A DNA stretch of 17,800 nucleotides from Pseudomonadota bacterium (GTDB taxonomy: Bacteria; Pseudomonadota; Alphaproteobacteria; Acetobacterales; Acetobacteraceae), in the NCBI GenBank assembly GCA_021841985.1, contig JAKCCP010000187.1:1-17800 (forward strand), written 5' to 3'. The translations under genes were made by a program, and so were the position numbers. Of this stretch, positions 1-8,556 are shown one piece after another; the stretch's first letter is position 1; every line of letters begins with the position of its first letter. The notes below the pieces were generated by a model that was not told the origin of the DNA, ran no database searches, and worked only from the letters and a program-made list of their open reading frames with translations.

Positions 1-42
1 ATAGTTTGCCGATACGTCGTCTAATTCGTCTATTGCGAAAGA

Positions 43-70
43 GTTCGGCTATGAGTAAATAGCCGTCAAC
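43..70. promoter_or_regulatory. Inverted repeat upstream of the aromatic operon
   Basis: A perfect 7-bp dyad, CGGCTAT at 46-52 and ATAGCCG at 59-65, surrounds the 6-nt spacer GAGTAA. An outer GTT/AAC pair (43-45 and 68-70) extends it with two unpaired bases. It lies about 45 bp before the start codon at 111, in a locally AT-richer stretch, so it is a candidate operator or 5'-leader hairpin for the operon. No regulator gene lies beside it in the window, and the binding protein is unknown. I could not assign convincing -35/-10 boxes. Confidence 0.4.
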
Positions 71-110
71 AAGACGTCGCCGACCAACGGCAGCGCACAA
101 GGAGGAAACA

Positions 111-1358
111 ATGAAAACAATCCGAATCCCGACGATGTCCGCCCGCGTGACCCGGCGCGTGGTGACCGGGGGCGGGCTTGCCGCGCTCGCGGCGCCTTTC
201 GTCCGGACCGCGCGTGCCGCCGAACCGCTGCGCCTTGGCGTGCTCGTCGATATGTCGAGTTGGGGCCGCGATACCGGCGGCATGGGCTCGACGGTGGCGG
301 CGCAGATGGCGGTCGAGGAATTGGGGGGCTTGGCCGGCGGCCGGCCGGTCGAGTTCCTGAGCGGCGATCATCGCATGAACCCTGATCTCGGTGTTCAGAT
401 CGCGCGCGATTGGTTTGACAACCAAGACGTCCAGGCGATCGTCGATGTGCCGATGTCGGCGCTCGGGCTCGCGATCAGCGGATTCTGCAAGCAGAAGAAC
501 CGCCTCGCGTTGCTCTCGGGGCCGGGGGCAAGCTCGATCACCAATCAGGACTGCAACGCCAATACCGTGCAATTCACCTACGACACCTACGCCCTTGCCC
601 ATGTCATCGGCGCGGCGATGGTGGCGGAAGGGGCCAAGACCTGGTTCTTCATCACCGCGGATTATTCCTTCGGCCATCAGTTGCAGGCGGATGCGACGGC
701 GTTCATCGAAAAAGCCGGTGGCAAGGTGCTCGGCCATTCGCTCCATCCGCCGGGAGCGAGCGATTTCTCCGCCGTGCTGCTTGCCGCCCAGGCGTCCAAG
801 GCCGATGTCGTCGCCTTGGCCAATGCCGCGCAGGACACCAACAACGCCATCAAGCAAGCCGCGGAGTTCGGCATCGGCCAGCGCTTGAATGGTCAGCGTA
901 TCGCCGCCCTTCTGATGTTCATCACCTATGTTCCCGCGCTCGGGCTCAAGACGGCGCAAGGGATCATGCTGACGACGGCGTCATATTGGGATCTCAACGC
1001 CGAGACGCGGGCCTGGTCGGAGCGCTTCTTCGCCCGCACCAATGTCATGCCGTCGATGGAGCAGACCGGAACCTATGGCGTCGTCTTGCATTATCTCAAA
1101 GCGGTGGCGAAAGTCGGCACCGATCCGCAGGCGGTGATGGCGGAGATGCGAAAGATGCCGATCAATGATGCGTTCGTCAAAAACGGCTATTTGCGTATCG
1201 ACGGCCGGGTGATCCGCGATATGTATCTCGCGCGGATCAAGTCACCGGAGGAGTCGAAGGGGCCGTGGGATTATTATGATATCGTGCGCACGGTGAAGGG
1301 CGAGGATGCGTTTCGCCCGCTCGCCGACAGCCTCTGCCCCCTGGTCAAGAAAACCTGA
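111..1358 (+). CDS. Tat-exported ABC substrate-binding protein (LivK-like)
   Basis: This is a periplasmic binding protein of the branched-chain amino acid/aromatic acid type (PBP1 fold, Peripla_BP_6 family), 415 aa, the usual size. The start at 111 has a strong AAGGAGG at 99-105. The N-terminus carries twin arginines (TRRVV, R15-R16), a hydrophobic stretch and a probable AxA cleavage site near residue 36, which looks like a Tat signal. The mature protein opens with the typical strand RLGVLVDMS and has ITADYSFG, characteristic of these proteins. It is followed 27 bp later by the MBL-fold gene and leads the homogentisate operon, so I infer that it binds an aromatic acid feeding that pathway. 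No permease or ATPase subunits are adjacent in the window, so its transporter partner is unseen. The family call is firm; the ligand is a guess. Confidence 0.88.
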   Translation: MKTIRIPTMSARVTRRVVTGGGLAALAAPFVRTARAAEPLRLGVLVDMSSWGRDTGGMGSTVAAQMAVEELGGLAGGRPVEFLSGDHRMNPDLGVQIARDWFDNQDVQAIVDVPMSALGLAISGFCKQKNRLALLSGPGASSITNQDCNANTVQFTYDTYALAHVIGAAMVAEGAKTWFFITADYSFGHQLQADATAFIEKAGGKVLGHSLHPPGASDFSAVLLAAQASKADVVALANAAQDTNNAIKQAAEFGIGQRLNGQRIAALLMFITYVPALGLKTAQGIMLTTASYWDLNAETRAWSERFFARTNVMPSMEQTGTYGVVLHYLKAVAKVGTDPQAVMAEMRKMPINDAFVKNGYLRIDGRVIRDMYLARIKSPEESKGPWDYYDIVRTVKGEDAFRPLADSLCPLVKKT

Positions 1359-1385
1359 GCCTCCATCAATGGGAACAAGAGACAC

Positions 1386-2348
1386 ATGAGCGGTTTCGCC
1401 AGCACGCATGATTTGGCCGAGAAGAAAATCTCCTTCGAGGAACTCGGCCCCGGGCTTTATGGCTACACCGCCGAGGGCGATCCCAATTCCGGTGTGGTGA
1501 TCGGCTCATCCTCGGTATTGGTGGTCGATGCCCAGGCGACGCCGCAAATGGCGGAAGATGTCATCGCGCGCATCCGCGCCATTACCGAAAAGCCCATCCG
1601 CCATGTCGTGCTGTCGCACTACCACGCGGTCAGGGTGCTCGGGGCCAGCGCCTATCAGGGCGCCGAGATCATCGCCTCCGACGTCACCAACCGCCTCATC
1701 GAGGAGCGGGGTGCGGCCGACATGGCGAGCGAGATCGGGCGTTTCCCGCGCCTCTTCCGCGGCCAGGCCTCGATCCCCGGTCTCACCCATCCGAGCCTCG
1801 TCTTCCATGACCGCATGACCTTGAAACTTGGCAAGCGTGTCGTCGAGATCATCCATATCGGGCGCTCGCACACCGCCGGTGACACCATCGTCTGGCTGCC
1901 TGAGGAGCGGGTTCTGTTCGCCGGCGATACGGTGGAGTTTGGCGCAACGCCCTATTGCGGCGACGCGCATTTCACCGATTGGCCGGCGACGCTGGACAAG
2001 ATCCGGGCGCTCGGCGCCGAGCGCCTGGTGCCCGGGCGCGGGCGTTCGCTGATCGGGCGCGATGAGGTCGCGGAGGGGATTGCCGGAACCGCGAGCTTCA
2101 CCGCCGATCTTTTCGCGATCGTCAAGGCGGGGGTCGCCAAAAAACAGCCGCTCCATGAAATCTATGCCGAGGCGATGGCGGTCATGCGGCCAAAATACGG
2201 GCATTGGGTGATTTTCGACCATTGCATGCCGTTCGATGTCTCGCGCGCCCATGACGAGGCGTGCGGCATCGACTGGCCGCGCATCTGGACCGCCGAACGC
2301 GATCTCGAGATGTGGCGTGCCTTGGAAGCGGGCGCGGGGAAATCCTGA
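1386..2348 (+). CDS. MBL-fold metallo-hydrolase with altered metal site
   Basis: This 320-aa protein has the metallo-beta-lactamase fold. The usual HxHxDH motif reads HYHAVR (H78, H80, V82, R83). The next ligands are present: H162 in SHTAGD and D181 in FAGDTVE. The final VPGHG-type motif reads VPGRG, with R218 in place of His. Thus all ligands of the first zinc site (two His, His, Asp, by glyoxalase II logic) remain, while the three specific to the second site are lost. The gene lies 27 bp after the binding-protein gene and 10 bp before the FAD hydroxylase, so it is cotranscribed with the homogentisate genes. It may act as a mononuclear hydrolase or thioesterase-like enzyme on a pathway intermediate, or it may be non-hydrolytic. 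The substrate is unknown. The Shine-Dalgarno is weak (AAGAGA region just upstream). Confidence 0.85.
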   Translation: MSGFASTHDLAEKKISFEELGPGLYGYTAEGDPNSGVVIGSSSVLVVDAQATPQMAEDVIARIRAITEKPIRHVVLSHYHAVRVLGASAYQGAEIIASDVTNRLIEERGAADMASEIGRFPRLFRGQASIPGLTHPSLVFHDRMTLKLGKRVVEIIHIGRSHTAGDTIVWLPEERVLFAGDTVEFGATPYCGDAHFTDWPATLDKIRALGAERLVPGRGRSLIGRDEVAEGIAGTASFTADLFAIVKAGVAKKQPLHEIYAEAMAVMRPKYGHWVIFDHCMPFDVSRAHDEACGIDWPRIWTAERDLEMWRALEAGAGKS

Positions 2349-2358
2349 GACGCGAGAG

Positions 2359-4005
2359 ATGAAATACCAGCCGCCGCGCTATGCTGTCCGGCCGCCGGCA
2401 AAATCCGCGGCACATCACAAGGTGGTGGTGGCGGGCGGCGGGCTGGTCGGGCTCACGCTCGCGCTCGATCTCGCGCGCCGCGGCATCGCCGTTGTCCTGC
2501 TCGATGACGACGATACCGTCTCGGTCGGCTCGCGGGCGATCTGTTTCGCGAAAAGGACGCTCGAGATCTACGATCGTCTCGGGCTCGGCGAACGTCTCCT
2601 CGAAAAAGGAGTCACCTGGAACACCGGGAAAATATTTTTCCAGGAGCGGGAGATCTACGCCTTCGACCTGCTGCCGGAGAGCGGCCATCATTATCCCGCC
2701 TTCGTCAATCTCCAGCAATATCACGTCGAGGAATGGCTGGTCGAGGCGTGCATTGCTGCCGGGGTGGATCTGCGCTGGAAGCATCGGGTGGCGTCGGTTG
2801 CCAATCATCCCGATCATGTCACGCTTCGCATCGAGACCCCGATGGGGCATTATGATCTCACCTGTTCCTGGCTGCTCGCCTGCGACGGCGCGCGCTCGAC
2901 GATCCGCGAGGCGATGGCTTTGCCGTTCGTCGGACGCGCGTTTCGTGACCGCTTCCTGATCGCCGATGTCGAGATGCGGGCGCCGTTCCCGAGCGAGCGC
3001 TGGTTCTGGTTCGACCCCCCCTTTCATCGCGGCCAATCGGTGCTTCTCCATCGTCAGGCGGATGACATCTGGCGGATCGATTTCCAGCTCGGCCCCGAGG
3101 CCGACCCCGAGGAGGAACGAAAACCCGAGCGCGTCATCCCGCGCATCGAGGCGATGCTCGGCGCCACACCGTTCACCTTGGATTGGGTCAGCGTCTATAC
3201 CTTCCGCTGCCGGCGGCTGGAAAAATTCGTCCATGGAAGGGTGGTTTTCGCCGGTGACGCGGCGCATCAGGTGAGCCCGTTCGGCGCCCGCGGCGGCAAT
3301 GGCGGCGTGCAGGATGCCGATAATCTCGCCTGGAAACTCGCCGCCATTCTCGATGGCAGCGGCGGTGAAAGTCTGCTCGCGAGCTATGACGCCGAGCGCG
3401 TCTTCGCCGCCGATGAAAACATTCTCCACTCGACGCGGAGTACCGATTTCATCTCGCCGAAATCGGACGCCATCCGCGCCTATCGCGACGCAACCCTGCT
3501 GCTGGGTGAACGTTTCGAGTTTGCGCGCCGTCTGGTCAATTCCGGGCGGCTCTCGCTGCCGGCGATCTTGCGCGCGAGCCCGCTCAACGATCCCGCCTCC
3601 GCGGGGTGGGATGGCGCGCCGGCGCCCGGGAGCCCGGCGATCGATGCGCCGGTTCTCGATCATGGGCGTAGGGATTGGCTGTTGCGCCATCTCGGCGGAC
3701 GAAATTTCACGCTGATGGCGTTTGCGCCGGTCGCGGACGGGGTGCGGGCGAAATTGCGCGCCCATGGGATCGAGACGGTGGTGATCGCCGATCGCGGAAG
3801 CGGTGACGGCGAGGCGTCGGTCCTCGTCGATGTCGAAGGCATGGTCAAGCGCCGTTACGGCGGACGGGAAGGCGGCGGGATTCTGTTCCGTCCCGATCAG
3901 CACGTCGCAAGCGTGATGACGCGCATCGATGGCGACCATGTCTGCGCGGCGCGCGATCATAGTCTCTCGGGCGGTTGCCCGGCCGTGGCGGAGATATCGG
4001 CATGA
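2359..4005 (+). CDS. FAD-dependent aromatic monooxygenase (MhpA-like)
   Basis: This 548-aa class A flavoprotein hydroxylase belongs to the PheA/MhpA/PHBH group. Visible motifs are GGGLVG (residues 26-31, FAD ADP binding), GSRAICFAKRTLEI (about 57-70), CDGARSTIR (175-183, the DG motif) and FAGDAAH followed by FGARGGNGG (297-315, the GD motif). The roughly 100 C-terminal residues match the thioredoxin-like tail of this group. I chose the ATG at 2359, 10 bp after the preceding stop, because an in-frame upstream ATG would overlap the MBL gene by about 110 bp. Its stop overlaps the next start (ATGA). Next to hmgA and fahA, the simplest inference is hydroxylation of a hydroxyphenylacetate to homogentisate, as for 3-hydroxyphenylacetate 6-hydroxylase. 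The substrate is not provable from sequence. Confidence 0.87.
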   Translation: MKYQPPRYAVRPPAKSAAHHKVVVAGGGLVGLTLALDLARRGIAVVLLDDDDTVSVGSRAICFAKRTLEIYDRLGLGERLLEKGVTWNTGKIFFQEREIYAFDLLPESGHHYPAFVNLQQYHVEEWLVEACIAAGVDLRWKHRVASVANHPDHVTLRIETPMGHYDLTCSWLLACDGARSTIREAMALPFVGRAFRDRFLIADVEMRAPFPSERWFWFDPPFHRGQSVLLHRQADDIWRIDFQLGPEADPEEERKPERVIPRIEAMLGATPFTLDWVSVYTFRCRRLEKFVHGRVVFAGDAAHQVSPFGARGGNGGVQDADNLAWKLAAILDGSGGESLLASYDAERVFAADENILHSTRSTDFISPKSDAIRAYRDATLLLGERFEFARRLVNSGRLSLPAILRASPLNDPASAGWDGAPAPGSPAIDAPVLDHGRRDWLLRHLGGRNFTLMAFAPVADGVRAKLRAHGIETVVIADRGSGDGEASVLVDVEGMVKRRYGGREGGGILFRPDQHVASVMTRIDGDHVCAARDHSLSGGCPAVAEISA

Positions 4006-4232
4006 CCCTCGATACCAGCGCCCATCTCGACGATCCGGATGCGATTTTCGTCGCGCTGGCCGCGGCCCATGCCGGGCTGGGCGCGGAACAATCGCGCCGC
4101 CTCGATGCCGCGATCGTGCTTTTGCTCGCCAATCAATTGCCGGCGACCGCGCCGGTTCTGGCGGCGATCGCGACCGCGCGGCGCGTCGTGCGCGGCGATG
4201 AGACCGATAGTCGCGAACCAGCAACGGAGTGA
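4002..4232 (+). CDS. DUF2783-type small protein
   Basis: This 76-aa acidic protein starts at an ATG overlapping the stop of the FAD monooxygenase (ATGA at 4002-4005), which indicates translational coupling. The pattern [16 protein letters not shown], then [18 protein letters not shown], and a final helix around AATARRV matches my recollection of DUF2783, a family of roughly 60-80 aa often encoded next to MhpA-like hydroxylases. It looks all-helical, with no signal peptide, no cysteine and no metal motif. A role as a small partner or regulator of the hydroxylase is an inference from the tight coupling only; no biochemical function is known to me. An in-frame ATG further upstream at 3975 would overlap the hydroxylase more deeply and is less likely. 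Confidence 0.75.
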   Translation: MTLDTSAHLDDPDAIFVALAAAHAGLGAEQSRRLDAAIVLLLANQLPATAPVLAAIATARRVVRGDETDSREPATE

Positions 4233-4245
4233 GGGGAGAACCGGA

Positions 4246-5559
4246 ATGAACGCGATCGATCAGCGAACCGACGCCGATGGGCTCGCCCATCTCAGCGGTT
4301 TCGGCAATGAGTTTGCGAGCGAGGCCATCCCTGGCGCTTTGCCGCGCGGGCAGAATTCGCCGCAGCGCGTGCCTTTCGGGCTCCATGCCGAACAATTCTC
4401 GGCGACCGCCTTCACCGTGCCACGTGGCGAAGCGCGCCGCACCTGGCTCTATCGGATCGTGCCCTCGGCACGGCATTCGCGGTTCCAGCCGATCGATCAG
4501 CGCCTGTTCGCGGGGCCGCTCGCTCGGCCCAATCCCAACCGGATGCGCTGGGATCCGATTCCGATCCCCGATCAGCCGACGGATTTTCTCGCGGGCCTGA
4601 TCACCATGGGCGCGAATAGCGAGGCGACGGCGCCGGCCGGCGTCAGCCTTCATCTCTATGTCGCCAATCGCTCGATGCGGCGGGCATTTTTCGACGCCGA
4701 TGGCGAGTTGCTGCTGGTGCCGCAAGCCGGGCGCTTGCGTCTGGTGACGGAGTGCGGGCGGCTCGACGTCGCGCCCGGGGAAATCGCGATCATGCCGCGC
4801 GGGATGAAATTCCGCGTCGACCTCCATGACCCGAGCGCGCGCGGCTATGTCTGCGAAAATCATGGCGCGGCCTTGCGTTTGCCCGATCTCGGCCCGATCG
4901 GGAGCAATGGCCTGGCCAATCCCCGCGATTTTCTCGCGCCGCAAGCCTGGTTCGAGGACCGCGCCGAGCCGGTGGAATTGGTGCAGAAATTCCAGGGGAC
5001 GCTCTGGTCGACGACGCTCGCCCGCTCACCTTTCGACGTCGTCGCCTGGCATGGCAATGCGGTGCCGTGCAAATATGATCTTTCGCTGTTCAATACGATC
5101 GGCACGGTGAGTTTCGACCATCCCGATCCCTCGATCTTCACCGTGCTCACCTCGCCGACGCCGACGCCGGGCGTCGCCAATGTCGATTTCGTGATTTTCC
5201 CGCCGCGTTGGATGGTCGCCGAACACACGTTTCGCCCGCCCTGGTTCCATCGTAACGTCATGAACGAATGCATGGGCCTCGTGCATGGTGAATATGACGC
5301 CAAGGCGGGCGGATTTTCACCGGGCGGTCTTTCTCTGCATGCCTGCATGAGCGCGCATGGGCCGGACGCGCCGACCACCGAGCGCGCCATCGCATCCGAC
5401 CTCGCCCCGCACAAGATCGATAACACGCTCGCTTTCATGTTCGAAACCAGCCTCGTCATCCGCCCCAGCGAATTCGCGCTCACTTGCCCGCAATTTCAAA
5501 AAGACTATGATTCATGCTGGAATGACTTGAAAGCGAGTTTCACCGGGAACGGCCGATGA
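4246..5559 (+). CDS. hmgA: Homogentisate 1,2-dioxygenase
   Basis: This 437-aa cupin-fold Fe(II) ring-cleaving dioxygenase converts homogentisate to maleylacetoacetate in the cytosol. The start [16 protein letters not shown] is diagnostic. Iron ligands fall at the same numbers as in the human enzyme: H335 and E341 in HRNVMNE, and H371 in SAHGPD. The start at 4246 follows a GAGGGGAG Shine-Dalgarno (4231-4238) at 7 bp, 13 bp after the DUF2783 gene; a longer in-frame opening would run through that gene and is rejected. The 3' end overlaps fahA by ATGA, so dioxygenase and hydrolase are translationally coupled. Length, motifs and context agree; I see no damage. Confidence 0.97.
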   Translation: MNAIDQRTDADGLAHLSGFGNEFASEAIPGALPRGQNSPQRVPFGLHAEQFSATAFTVPRGEARRTWLYRIVPSARHSRFQPIDQRLFAGPLARPNPNRMRWDPIPIPDQPTDFLAGLITMGANSEATAPAGVSLHLYVANRSMRRAFFDADGELLLVPQAGRLRLVTECGRLDVAPGEIAIMPRGMKFRVDLHDPSARGYVCENHGAALRLPDLGPIGSNGLANPRDFLAPQAWFEDRAEPVELVQKFQGTLWSTTLARSPFDVVAWHGNAVPCKYDLSLFNTIGTVSFDHPDPSIFTVLTSPTPTPGVANVDFVIFPPRWMVAEHTFRPPWFHRNVMNECMGLVHGEYDAKAGGFSPGGLSLHACMSAHGPDAPTTERAIASDLAPHKIDNTLAFMFETSLVIRPSEFALTCPQFQKDYDSCWNDLKASFTGNGR

Positions 5560-6848
5560 TCGATGCGACGCATGATCCGTCGCGCCGGAGTTGGGTTGCG
5601 AGCGCCAATGGCCATTCCGAATTTCCCATCCAGAACCTGCCATTGGGGGTTTTTTCGCCAAACGGCGATGACGCGCGGATCGGGGTTGCGATCGGGGATG
5701 CGATCCTCGATCTCCGCGCGCTTGCGCAAGCCCAGGTGGTCGATGCCGCCATCGCGACGGCCTGCGAGCAGCCGACGCTCAATGCCCTCTTGAGCGAGAC
5801 GGTCGCGGCGCGGGCCGCGCTTCGGCAAACGCTCTCGGCGATCCTCGACGAGACGGCAAAACCGCGCCCGGAATGGCTGCGCCCGATGGCCGATTGCGTG
5901 CTCCACCTGCCGGCGCGGATCGGCGATTACACCGATTTTTTCGCCGGAATCCACCACGCGAGCAATACCGGGCGGCAATTCCGCCCCGACAATCCGCTGT
6001 TGCCCAATTACAAATATGTGCCGGTCGCCTATCACGGGCGCGCGTCCTCGGTGATCGTCTCCGGCGAAGGGGTGCGGCGGCCGAACGGGCAGCGCAAGCC
6101 GGCGAGCGAGACGGTGCCGAGTTTCGGTGCGAGCCGCAATCTCGATTACGAACTCGAACTCGGCATCTGGGTCGGGCGCGGCAATGCCCTCGGCGAGCCC
6201 ATCCCGATCGCCGAAGCCCGTGATCACATCGCCGGTTTTTCGCTTCTGAACGACTGGTCGGCGCGCGATATCCAGGCGTGGGAGTATCAACCGCTCGGCC
6301 CGTTTCTCGCCAAGAATTTCGCAACGACGCTCTCGCCCTGGATCGTCACCGCCGAGGCCCTGGCGCCGTTTCGCCTCCGCCAGGCGCCGCGCCCGGCCGG
6401 CGATCCGGCGCCACTTCCGTATCTTTTCGATCCCGACGATCAGGAATCCGGCGCTTTCGATATCACGCTCGACATCTTGCTCCTGACACCTGGGATGCGC
6501 GCGGCGAACGCGGCACCGGTGCGGCTCGCGCGCTCCAATACCCGCCATCTCTACTGGACGGCGGCACAGATGCTCGCCCATCACGCGAGCAATGGCTGCA
6601 ATCTCTCCCCCGGTGATCTGTTCGGCTCCGGCACCATTTCCGGGCCGACGCCGGAGAGCCGTGGCAGCCTGCTCGAAATCACCGAAGGCGGGCGGAAGCC
6701 GCTGACGCTGCCCTCGGGCGAGACGCGGCGCTTCCTCGAAGACGGTGACGAGGTGATTTTTCGGGCGCACGCGGCGCGCGAGGGGGTCGTCGGCATCGGC
6801 TTTGGCGAGGCGCGCGGCGTGATCCTGCCGGCGCCGGAACTCCGCTGA
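5556..6848 (+). CDS. fahA: Fumarylacetoacetase
   Basis: This 430-aa enzyme hydrolyses 4-fumarylacetoacetate to fumarate and acetoacetate, the last step of the homogentisate pathway. Metal ligands expected for mouse FAH are visible: D127 in DYTDFF, E199 and E201 in YELELG, and D233 in LNDWSARD. The general-base His of the GIHHASN motif is H134. The start ATG overlaps the hmgA stop (ATGA at 5556-5559). The stop TGA (6846-6848) directly abuts the stop of the convergent SGNH hydrolase gene with no spacer. Maleylacetoacetate isomerase, which should act between HmgA and this enzyme, is not encoded in the window; it may be elsewhere, or isomerisation may be glutathione-dependent and unlinked. Confidence 0.97.
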   Translation: MIDATHDPSRRSWVASANGHSEFPIQNLPLGVFSPNGDDARIGVAIGDAILDLRALAQAQVVDAAIATACEQPTLNALLSETVAARAALRQTLSAILDETAKPRPEWLRPMADCVLHLPARIGDYTDFFAGIHHASNTGRQFRPDNPLLPNYKYVPVAYHGRASSVIVSGEGVRRPNGQRKPASETVPSFGASRNLDYELELGIWVGRGNALGEPIPIAEARDHIAGFSLLNDWSARDIQAWEYQPLGPFLAKNFATTLSPWIVTAEALAPFRLRQAPRPAGDPAPLPYLFDPDDQESGAFDITLDILLLTPGMRAANAAPVRLARSNTRHLYWTAAQMLAHHASNGCNLSPGDLFGSGTISGPTPESRGSLLEITEGGRKPLTLPSGETRRFLEDGDEVIFRAHAAREGVVGIGFGEARGVILPAPELR

Positions 6849-7607
6849 TCATTCGTGAAGTAAACGGGCGAGGACCGGCTCGATCGCCGCCGCCATTTTC
6901 GCCTGGCCTTCGGCATTGGGGTGAAGCGGGGGTTCCGGCGGGGTGAGCAACGGGTCGAGAAAAAGGGCGCGATCGAGCGTGCCGTTTTTCATGAATGCCC
7001 CGCTCACATCGAGAAAAGTGACGACGGGATCGGCACGATAGCGGGTGGCGAGGGCGCGGTTGACGACGAGCGTCGTCGCGCTCGCCCATGCCGAGCGCTC
7101 GCTCGGCAGGATGCCGAGCAGCAGGATGCGGGTTTTCGGCAAGCGCTGGCGGAGGGCGGCGACATCGGCGGCGATGCCGGCGATCGTGTCCTCGGCCGAC
7201 CAGTGCAGCCGGCCGAGATTATTGGCGCCGATCAGCACCACCGCCACTTGCGGGGCGATGCCGTTCGCCTCGCCATGCGTCACGCGCCACAGCAGATTGG
7301 CGGTGGTGTCGCCCTTGAAACCGAGATTGACGGCGTGGCGCGCGCCGTAATAGCGCTGCCAGATCGGGGTAAAATCGCGCCACGGCTCGGGGCCGGCGCG
7401 TTCGTAATCGGCGGTGATGGAATCGCCGTAGAATACCAGGTCGATCGGGGCTTTGCGCAGCGCCTCGGCTTTTTGCGCAAATCGCGCTTGCCACCAGGGG
7501 AGATCGAGGCGGGCGATCGGCGTCGCCGCGAGCACGACCCGCGGCCGCTCCGGCGCCGCCGCGGCGAGCGGGAGGGCGGCGAGGGCGGCGAAGAGCGCGC
7601 GACGCAT
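6849..7607 (-). CDS. Exported SGNH/GDSL-type hydrolase
   Basis: This 252-aa serine hydrolase resembles platelet-activating-factor acetylhydrolase-like GDSL proteins. It has a short signal peptide (MRRALFAALAALPLAAAA). Block I is FYGDSITADYE with nucleophile S63, block II is LGFKGDTT (G99), block III is LIGANN (N129/N130) and block V is EPPLHPNAEGQ with H229. The Asp normally three residues before the catalytic His is Pro (P226); Glu225 lies one position earlier. This may be tolerated, since SGNH enzymes can work as Ser-His dyads, or E225 may stand in. The start at 7607 shares one base with the uppP stop (TGATG), so it is probably coupled to uppP. A periplasmic or envelope ester substrate is likely; the exact one is unknown. 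Confidence 0.85.
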   Translation of the reverse strand: MRRALFAALAALPLAAAAPERPRVVLAATPIARLDLPWWQARFAQKAEALRKAPIDLVFYGDSITADYERAGPEPWRDFTPIWQRYYGARHAVNLGFKGDTTANLLWRVTHGEANGIAPQVAVVLIGANNLGRLHWSAEDTIAGIAADVAALRQRLPKTRILLLGILPSERSAWASATTLVVNRALATRYRADPVVTFLDVSGAFMKNGTLDRALFLDPLLTPPEPPLHPNAEGQAKMAAAIEPVLARLLHE

Positions 7608-8443
7608 CAAGAGAGCAGCGCGAGCGCCGCCAGCGCCGCCGCCCCGAGCGCGATGCAGTAATAGGCGAAGGGATTGAGCGCCCAGGAATCGTGGCGGCGG
7701 AAATAGCGCATGAGGAAGGCGGTGCTGGCGAAGGCGGTGATCCCGGCGACGATCGCGGCGATGGTCGCAATCGCCAACACGCCGGGCGGCATGCCCTGAT
7801 GATGCAGTTTCGGCACTTCGAGAACGGTCGCGCCGAGAATGATCGGGGTTGCGATGAGGAAGGAGAAATGCGCCGCCCCCTCGTGGTCGATGCCGCGCAA
7901 GAGCGCGCCGACGATGGTCGCGCCGGAGCGCGAAATGCCGGGGATCAGCGCCGTGCATTGCCAGAGCCCGATGGCCAGCGCATCGCCCGCCGAGAGCGTC
8001 GATAACGGACGATGCCCGCGCCCGCGGAGACGTTCGCCAAACAGCAGCAAGCCGCCATTGATGATCAGAAACAGCGCCGCGATCATCGGCGAGGCGAAGA
8101 GGCCGCGGAAAAAATGCTCGAACACGAAGCCGATGATCACCGCCGGGAGGGTCGCGATGACGATCAGGGCGAGGACGCGGCGGCTTTCGCGTGCCTGGTG
8201 CGGGTCATCGAACCCGATGACCCCACGGGCGAGCGCCCACCAATCGCGCCAGAAATAGAGCAGCAAGGCGGTCGCGGTGCCGAGATGGAGCATCACCAGG
8301 AAGGGCAGGAACGAGGGCGCGCGTTCATCGAGGTTCATGCCGAAAACCGCCGGCAGCACGACCGCGTGGCCGAGGCTGCTGACCGGGAATAATTCCGTCG
8401 CCCCCTGGAGGATGGCTACGGCGATCGCGTGCAGCAAATCCAT
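7607..8443 (-). CDS. uppP: Undecaprenyl-diphosphatase UppP/BacA
   Basis: This 278-aa integral membrane enzyme dephosphorylates undecaprenyl pyrophosphate, recycling the carrier lipid for peptidoglycan and other envelope polymers. The signature motifs are present: QGATELFPVSSLGH near the N-terminus (Q/ExxxE motif and the conserved His) and IPGISRSGATI in the middle (PGxSRSxxT). There are about eight hydrophobic segments. I chose MDLLHAIAVAILQG at 8443 because it begins directly at the first membrane helix, as in family members, with AAGGAG on the - strand at 8455-8460. A longer in-frame opening to 8524 adds unrelated residues. The gene is divergent from the LysR gene and overlaps the downstream SGNH hydrolase by one base. 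Confidence 0.93.
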   Translation of the reverse strand: MDLLHAIAVAILQGATELFPVSSLGHAVVLPAVFGMNLDERAPSFLPFLVMLHLGTATALLLYFWRDWWALARGVIGFDDPHQARESRRVLALIVIATLPAVIIGFVFEHFFRGLFASPMIAALFLIINGGLLLFGERLRGRGHRPLSTLSAGDALAIGLWQCTALIPGISRSGATIVGALLRGIDHEGAAHFSFLIATPIILGATVLEVPKLHHQGMPPGVLAIATIAAIVAGITAFASTAFLMRYFRRHDSWALNPFAYYCIALGAAALAALALLS

Positions 8444-8556
8444 GCGGCTCTCGGCTCCTTCCGGGGTGGGACCGCTCGCTTGGTGGCCGAAACCGGGGCG
8501 GTTGACAAGCGCCGATCGGCTCATCCCTGATGGCTGGCCCGCATGACGAGGTTTTC
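8444..8556. promoter_or_regulatory. Divergent uppP / lysR intergenic region
   Basis: This 113-bp gap must hold the promoters of uppP (-) and the LysR gene (+). A consensus TTGACA is present on + at 8502-8507. A perfect 10-bp palindrome GCCGATCGGC lies directly behind it at 8511-8520, where a repressor could sit in the -35/-10 spacer. No good -10 box is seen at the right distance (8525-8531), so the promoter call is tentative. GC-rich 10-bp palindromes also occur by chance. Confidence 0.3.

Noticed and set aside
2182..4944. A 920-codon open frame on the - strand opposite the hydroxylase, DUF2783 and hmgA genes
   Set aside because: It is antisense to three clear genes, is rich in Arg/Ala/Pro/His with no family character, and is expected from the codon bias of GC-rich DNA.
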